From Deltaproteobacteria bacterium (GTDB lineage: Bacteria > Desulfobacterota > Desulfuromonadia > Geobacterales > Geobacteraceae), in assembly GCA_021810985.1 (NCBI GenBank), contig JAJZQA010000167.1:1-6023 (forward strand): a DNA stretch of 6,023 bases, given 5' to 3'. The position numbers and the translations under genes were made by a program. This document shows positions 1 to 3,583 of this stretch, one piece after another. Positions within the stretch are counted from its first letter, which is position 1; each line of letters starts with the position of its first letter. The notes beneath the pieces are model-generated. The model made no database searches. It worked only from the letters and a program-made list of their open reading frames with translations, and was not told the origin of the DNA.

Positions 1-2
1 TT

Positions 3-437
3 TGCCTCAAGGCGGTGATGTGGGAGGTTGCCGGCATGGTCAGGGAGGCAAAGCAGTGCGCCCTTAGTGAAAAGTACTATGCCATAAGCTTTGATCCCGA
101 CTTGGGAAGCTTTTCTCTCCTGTCCGGCCGGGGGAGCGATGGCGAGTGGAATACCGCGGACGATGAGGTAGTTAGAACTGTGAGATTGAAAGATAAAGGC
201 GGGGGACTGACTTTTGGTTACGGCAGTTATGGTCAGATTCCCGGTTACAAATCGTCTGACGACGGTATTTCCTTCCCGAACAACAATACCTTGATCTGTA
301 ATCCCGATCTGACCGGCAACGCGGGAACGGTATATATACGTTCAGTCCATGGTGGCGCTATGGCACTGACGATGAATTCGACGGATTTTGGCTATACCTT
401 GCGTCGCTGGGATGGTTCAGAGTGGGTGGTGATGTAG
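3..437 (+). CDS. FimU/FimT-like minor pseudopilin (GspH family), 5' end cut off by window edge
   Basis: This is the C-terminal part (144 residues visible) of a GspH/FimT-type pseudopilin, a minor component of the type IV pilus or type II secretion fibre. The frame is open to the left edge; the first whole codon is at base 3. GTG at 15 and ATG at 18 are possible starts on paper, but a protein starting there would lack the prepilin leader and N-terminal helix, so the gene must begin outside the window. The first visible residues (about 1-25, with VREAKQCALSEKYYAISFD) fit the end of the long pilin helix running into the first strand, as in the family. The end has the usual GspH close: GTVYIRS, then GGAMALTMNS, then LRRWDGSEWVVM. 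It stands in the fimU position ahead of pilV, pilW and pilX. Which subfamily name (FimU or FimT) applies cannot be settled without the N-terminus. Confidence 0.82.
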   Translation, partial: CLKAVMWEVAGMVREAKQCALSEKYYAISFDPDLGSFSLLSGRGSDGEWNTADDEVVRTVRLKDKGGGLTFGYGSYGQIPGYKSSDDGISFPNNNTLICNPDLTGNAGTVYIRSVHGGAMALTMNSTDFGYTLRRWDGSEWVVM

Positions 438-445
438 TGAATCGG

Positions 446-466
446 GCGATAAAGTCATTTTATCGC
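446..466. repeat. Perfect 8-bp inverted repeat (hairpin) just after the pseudopilin gene
   Basis: The arms GCGATAAA (446-453) and TTTATCGC (459-466) are perfectly complementary around a 5-base loop, starting 9 bases after the pseudopilin stop. On the + strand it is followed by AAAATATG, not a T-run, so it is not a textbook intrinsic terminator. It may act as a 3'-end stabilising hairpin or a weak terminator of the upstream transcript. Confidence 0.5.
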
Positions 467-506
467 AAAATATGCAGGGATTGGTCACGATTGGTTGATT
501 TTCTCT

Positions 507-532
507 GCAATTATTGCGTAGTAGTCAATTGC
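507..532. repeat. Inverted repeats upstream of the sigma-54-like promoter; candidate activator site
   Basis: GCAATTATTGC (507-517) is a perfect 5+1+5 inverted repeat. Its first half GCAATT (507-512) also pairs with AATTGC (527-532). The pair lies roughly 75-100 bases upstream of the -24 element at 607, a usual distance for an enhancer bound by an NtrC/PilR-type activator. Alternatively the GCAATT/AATTGC stem, followed by GGGGTTTTGG, could be a weak terminator. Binding is inference; I do not recognise a specific operator consensus. Confidence 0.35.
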
Positions 533-605
533 GGGGTTTTGGTTTGGCGATTAATAGTTTCGTAAAATCAAATAGATGAATGAGTTTTAAGAGTGCTTGG
601 ATGTT

Positions 606-621
606 TGGTATGTTGCTTGCT
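606..621 (+). promoter_or_regulatory. Probable sigma-54 (RpoN) -24/-12 promoter for the dsbC-like/pilVWXY1 operon
   Basis: The sequence TGGTATGTTGCTTGCT matches the sigma-54 consensus TGGCACG-N4-TTGCW at all positions except two in the TGGCAC box. The invariant GG (607-608) and GC (619-620) are exactly 10 bases apart. Transcription would begin near 632, giving a leader of about 36 bases before the GTG at 668. Sigma-54 control with a PilR-type activator is known for type IV pilus genes in several proteobacteria. An overlapping sigma-70 reading (TTGCTT at 617-622, 18-base gap, TATAAA at 641-646) has a poor -35 box and is less convincing. Confidence 0.65.
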
Positions 622-667
622 TGTGTAGGCAGATGCTAATTATAAACTTGGTTAATGTGGGGGTTCT

Positions 668-1492
668 GTGAAACAGTATTTGTCTGTTGTGACTATTCTA
701 ATTCTTTTAGCAGCCGGGGCAACCAATGCAATATCGGCGAGCCCGGCAAAAAAATCCAGGCAGAAATCTGTTGCCCCTTCTCCGGATACGGCGCTGATTC
801 ATAATTGTGCTTCGTGCCACTCGCTGACAAAAGAGGAAGCCGGAACAATTTTCAAAGGTCTCGGCAAGGTAACGTCGGTAAAGATGTCCCCGGTAAAAGG
901 CCTGTATGAAGTGACAGTCCACCAGGGTAATCGTCAGGCTGTAGCCTACCTGGATTTCGGCAAGAAGTTGCTTGTTCCCGGTCCGATATTTGACACAACG
1001 ACAAAAACTTCCCTTACACCTCCTCCGGTGGAATTGCCGAAGGTTATCTCCAAGGATGAGCTGGCAAAAATTCCCCTGACAAATTCGATTGTCATGGGCA
1101 ATCCGGACGGGAAGAAACGCCTGATTGTTTTTACGGACCCGGTCTGCCCCTTTTGCGTTCGACTGCATGGGGAGTTGAAAAAGCTGGTTGTCCTGGAGCC
1201 TGACCTTGCCATTTACATTAAAATGTTCCCTCTCAAGATGCATCCGGATGCCTACGACAAGGCAAGGGTGATCCTCGGGGCCCGTTCTCTGGAGATGCTG
1301 GAAAAGGCCTTCGCGAAGGAAAAACTTCCGGAGCCGGGCAGTAATGATCCGAAAGAACCGGTTGATGAGACGCTGAAAGTTGGTGAGTCTTTGGGTATAG
1401 ACGGGACTCCGGCAATGATTTTTCCCGATGGACGTCTTGTTTCGGGAGCAAGGGATGTATCGGCGTTACGCGGATTCCTTGATTCTAAATAA
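668..1492 (+). CDS. DsbC-like periplasmic thiol:disulfide isomerase with an N-terminal CxxCH motif
   Basis: This 274-residue exported protein has the DsbC/DsbG architecture. Residues 1-24 are a signal peptide (K2, hydrophobic LSVVTILILLAAGA, likely cleavage after AISA). About 55-110 is the DsbC-type dimerisation domain (SPVKGLYEV, then LLVPGPIFD). About 125-274 is the thioredoxin-fold domain with active site C160-P-F-C163, nearer to the CPYC of DsbG than the CGYC of DsbC, and the cis-proline loop GTPAMIF (T247-P248), where Thr before Pro is typical of the isomerase branch. At 274 residues it is longer than E. coli DsbC (236). The odd part is C47-A-S-C50-H51, just before the first helix of the dimerisation domain, which is the form of a c-type heme attachment site. 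The start is GTG 668, behind a G-rich stretch (659-663); an ATG at 633 is in another frame and stops at once. It probably shuffles disulfides in exported proteins; its place between fimU and pilV suggests pilus or PilY1 substrates. Heme binding is unproven. Confidence 0.88.
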   Translation: MKQYLSVVTILILLAAGATNAISASPAKKSRQKSVAPSPDTALIHNCASCHSLTKEEAGTIFKGLGKVTSVKMSPVKGLYEVTVHQGNRQAVAYLDFGKKLLVPGPIFDTTTKTSLTPPPVELPKVISKDELAKIPLTNSIVMGNPDGKKRLIVFTDPVCPFCVRLHGELKKLVVLEPDLAIYIKMFPLKMHPDAYDKARVILGARSLEMLEKAFAKEKLPEPGSNDPKEPVDETLKVGESLGIDGTPAMIFPDGRLVSGARDVSALRGFLDSK

Positions 1493-1531
1493 TATCTGCA
1501 GCAACAATTGACGGATTATATAAGTTTTGTC

Positions 1532-1551
1532 ACAAGCATTTGAAAGCTTGT
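1532..1551 (+). repeat. Short hairpin in the dsbC-like/pilV spacer
   Basis: ACAAGC (1532-1537) and GCTTGT (1546-1551) form a perfect 6-bp stem around an 8-base loop, 40 bases after the dsbC-like stop, followed by the mildly T-rich TGTTTACATT. It could be a weak attenuator or RNA-processing site that changes the level of pilVWXY1 relative to the upstream gene. I see no sigma-54 or convincing sigma-70 promoter in the 115-base spacer. Confidence 0.35.
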
Positions 1552-1593
1552 TGTTTACATTAGTCGAGTTGCGGGACGGGCTGCTAGTTCAAT

Positions 1594-1602
1594 GGGGAAA
1601 GG
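1594..1602 (+). promoter_or_regulatory. Ribosome binding site that fixes the pilV start at 1608
   Basis: The purine-rich GGGGAAAGG ends 5 bases before ATG 1608. The same frame is open from a TTG at 1527, which would add 27 residues before the leader, but that TTG has no comparable site. The short leader from 1608 is normal for a prepilin. Confidence 0.7.
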
Positions 1603-1607
1603 TCGTT

Positions 1608-1997
1608 ATGTCCAAAATAGCTGATCAAAACGGTTTTTCATTAATTGAAATGATGATTGCGATGTTTCTTTTGATGGTGGGTTTTCTGGCCGTAATCACG
1701 GTGTTGTGGAGTTCTGCCCAGTCCGGGTCATTTTCCCGGAACATGACAACAGCGGCAAACCTGAATCAGGACATGATGGAAAGACTTACCTCATTAAGCT
1801 ATGACGATTTGGTGGTCAGTGCGAATTTTGTCGACTACACCACTGCTAACCCGATGGCGTCCGGGTTTACACGGCAGACGAAAATCGAACAAAATGCGGC
1901 GGCCGATCTGAAGACGATTACCGTGAAAATCAGCTGGAATGAGCATGGCAGAACCAAGACCAGGCTTTATACCGTGATGAAAAGTAAGAGCTATTAG
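1608..1997 (+). CDS. pilV: Minor prepilin PilV-like
   Basis: This 129-residue protein has a class III prepilin leader: MSKIADQNG followed by FSLIEMMIAM. PilD would cut between G9 and F10 and N-methylate F10; E14 is the conserved Glu at mature position +5. A hydrophobic helix covers about 10-33 and continues amphipathically through NLNQDMMERLTSLSYDD, typical of PilV. A small beta domain follows (KTITVKISWNEHGRTKTRLYTV, about 100-123 in part), the usual PilV/GspI-type ending. The protein is short for PilV and has no cysteine. In the known system it joins FimU, PilW and PilX in the pilus-priming tip complex. The gene is 7 bases upstream of pilW, so co-translation is likely. Naming rests on position and the PilV-like ending; the closely related GspI/PilV families are hard to separate by eye. 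Confidence 0.88.
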   Translation: MSKIADQNGFSLIEMMIAMFLLMVGFLAVITVLWSSAQSGSFSRNMTTAANLNQDMMERLTSLSYDDLVVSANFVDYTTANPMASGFTRQTKIEQNAAADLKTITVKISWNEHGRTKTRLYTVMKSKSY

Positions 1998-2004
1998 GAG
2001 CCTC

Positions 2005-3069
2005 ATGATGAATAAAGATATGCATTTTGACTCTCGCGGGTATTCCCTTATTGAAATCTTGGTCGTTATCGTCATTTTGGGTGTCATCTCCGCCGGGTTG
2101 TATAGTACCTTTGATTCAGGGCAGAAAGAGTATGGCGTACGCCAGGCAACCATATCGATGCAGCAGCAGGCACGATTGGCAATGATGAACCTTGAAAAGA
2201 ATTTGAAGAAAATTGGGTATGGGTTCACCAATATGGGGACGTTGAAATTCAACGTCTATGACTCCGGAGCGGCGACTACCTGGACTATGGTCAGTTGCAC
2301 CGATAACGTGGTTGACCCGTCATTTAATAACGCAGATAAAACTGATAGTATCTCCTTCAGGTATTATGAAGGTCCTTTGGATGTTGAATCCGACGTCACC
2401 TTGCGAGCCGACCATCCGGATACATCGTCGAATACGCCGGTAACGTCTTCTGATGGTTTTAGTATGGGTGATTTTTATCTAATCTTTGATCCGAATGACC
2501 CTACCAAACCGGGAAGCTTACTGCAGGTAACTAATCCTGACACACATGCCGCTGCAGGGGATTCCGTTATCCACAACAGCGGTTTAAGCCCCTACAATCC
2601 TCCCGGAGGGGCAAATCACTTCCCTAAAAGTCCCCCCTTTGCTTCAGCCGGATACCCTGTTGGCAGCATAGTTCTCAATCTTGGCTCGAACAACTTTGCC
2701 TGGTGCCGCTATTATGTCGACACCAACAAAAATCTCGTGGAACAGCGCCAGAGTGCCCCTTCAGAGACAATAACCAGCAGGATCGTTGCCGTCGGAATTG
2801 AAGACCTGCAACTGAAGTATCAGTTCAAGGACGGAACCTGGCGCGATGCGCCGAGTGACGTTGATGCCACCTATGACATCGAAAACCTCCGCACGGTTCG
2901 CGTCAGCATCATTGCCAGAACGGAAAAGCCTGATAACAAATTCACCGCCTCAACAAGTTTTCAGATGACAGGTAACAACGGAAATGGCCTTGCCTACAGT
3001 GGTGGTGGGTATCGAAGGCTCGTACTGAGTTCAATTATCTCATTACGTAATATGTCTTTAAGGAAGTGA
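2005..3069 (+). CDS. pilW: Minor prepilin PilW-like
   Basis: This 354-residue prepilin has leader MMNKDMHFDSRG and mature start YSLIEILVVIVILG: cleavage after G12, Y13 at +1, which is less usual than F, and E17 at +5. The hydrophobic helix covers about 13-33, then QQQARLAMMNLEKNLKKIGYG (roughly 53-73) is the helix end characteristic of PilW. The large C-terminal domain ends with PilW-type strands IVAVGIEDLQLKYQF (about 260-274), LRTVRVSIIART (295-306) and the close RRLVLSSIISLRN. C98 and C234 are the only cysteines, a possible disulfide. The AGGAG at 1996-2000 overlaps the pilV stop and lies 4 bases from ATG 2005 but 7 from ATG 2008, so the true start may be the second Met, one residue later; the mature protein is the same. 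In the known system PilW works with PilX and PilY1 in the tip complex. It is longer than Pseudomonas PilW; the extra length lies in the Asp/Pro/Gly-rich middle (about 100-225). Confidence 0.92.
   Translation: MMNKDMHFDSRGYSLIEILVVIVILGVISAGLYSTFDSGQKEYGVRQATISMQQQARLAMMNLEKNLKKIGYGFTNMGTLKFNVYDSGAATTWTMVSCTDNVVDPSFNNADKTDSISFRYYEGPLDVESDVTLRADHPDTSSNTPVTSSDGFSMGDFYLIFDPNDPTKPGSLLQVTNPDTHAAAGDSVIHNSGLSPYNPPGGANHFPKSPPFASAGYPVGSIVLNLGSNNFAWCRYYVDTNKNLVEQRQSAPSETITSRIVAVGIEDLQLKYQFKDGTWRDAPSDVDATYDIENLRTVRVSIIARTEKPDNKFTASTSFQMTGNNGNGLAYSGGGYRRLVLSSIISLRNMSLRK
3060..3066 (+). promoter_or_regulatory. Ribosome binding site of pilX inside the end of pilW
   Basis: AAGGAAG lies over the last codons of pilW and ends 7 bases before ATG 3074. 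Only 4 bases separate the pilW stop from the pilX start, which indicates translational coupling. Confidence 0.7.
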
Positions 3070-3073
3070 CAAT

Positions 3074-3571
3074 ATGCTTATCCGATCAAAAAATCAAACT
3101 GGTTCGGCTCTGATTATTGCGGTGGGTTTTTTGCTGATACTCTCCGTTCTTGTCGCTATTCTGTTTAAATCCACACTTTTTGAGATGACGTTCAGTAGAA
3201 ACTACCAGGAATCACAAGTGGCGTTTTATGCGGCGGAAACAGGCGTCCGCCAGGGTTTGTCCTGGCTCGGCGGTCTTGCCGTCGCTCCTGAAAACAGCCT
3301 GAATATGCCGGCCTGGTTCTCCGATTCCACCACCTCGGCGGTGCCGGCAACGTCATGGTCAAATTCGGTGAGTACCGGTAACGGCAGTTACCGCTATTAT
3401 GTCCAGCATCTGAAGGATGCGGCGTCGGCGGATCCCGGAGGAGAGAGTGCCAAGACCGGGACCACGAACACTGCCGGTTCCAAGGTCCATTACTACCGCA
3501 TAACCGCCGAGGGAAGATCCTCTGGCGGGGTTATCCGGCAGGTGCAGATTGTCACGACGGCAAAATACTAG
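3074..3571 (+). CDS. pilX: Minor pilin PilX-like, without the usual Glu at +5
   Basis: This 165-residue protein has the PilX N-terminal pattern: leader MLIRSKNQTG, then SALIIAVGFLLILSVLVAIL and the family signature ESQVAFYAAETGVRQGL at about 46-62. PilD would cut after G10. Mature position +5 is I15, not Glu; GspK, the PilX counterpart at the type II pseudopilus tip, also lacks Glu5, which fits a protein at the very tip of the fibre. After a Ser/Thr/Gly-rich middle (about 73-135) come C-terminal strands VHYYRITAEGRSSGG and VIRQVQIVTTAKY, typical of PilX. It has no cysteine and is somewhat shorter than Pseudomonas PilX. It is 4 bases from pilW and 12 from pilY1. In the known system PilX joins the other minor pilins in priming assembly and presenting PilY1. 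Confidence 0.9.
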   Translation: MLIRSKNQTGSALIIAVGFLLILSVLVAILFKSTLFEMTFSRNYQESQVAFYAAETGVRQGLSWLGGLAVAPENSLNMPAWFSDSTTSAVPATSWSNSVSTGNGSYRYYVQHLKDAASADPGGESAKTGTTNTAGSKVHYYRITAEGRSSGGVIRQVQIVTTAKY

Positions 3572-3575
3572 GAGG
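3571..3575 (+). promoter_or_regulatory. Strong ribosome binding site of pilY1
   Basis: GGAGG begins on the last base of the pilX TAG stop and ends 8 bases before ATG 3584. It is the best Shine-Dalgarno match in the window and fixes the pilY1 start just ahead of a signal peptide. Confidence 0.8.
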
Positions 3576-3583
3576 AAGCGGAT

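Noticed and set aside
437..565. A 42-codon GTG-initiated frame overlapping the pseudopilin stop, with a hydrophobic C-terminal half
   Set aside because: No clear ribosome binding site, it covers the hairpin and the inverted repeats, and its composition looks like AT-rich intergenic DNA. No family resemblance seen.
707..1243. Long antisense open frame (178 codons) opposite the dsbC-like gene
   Set aside because: Shadow of a clearly recognisable + strand gene; the translation is rich in Arg, Cys and Gln and shows no domain.
1527..1607. TTG-initiated upstream extension of pilV
   Set aside because: It would put 27 extra residues before a normal short prepilin leader; ATG 1608 has a good ribosome binding site.
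1794..2252. Antisense open frame (152 codons) across the pilV/pilW junction
   Set aside because: Spans two real prepilin genes on the other strand; no motif and no ribosome binding site of note.
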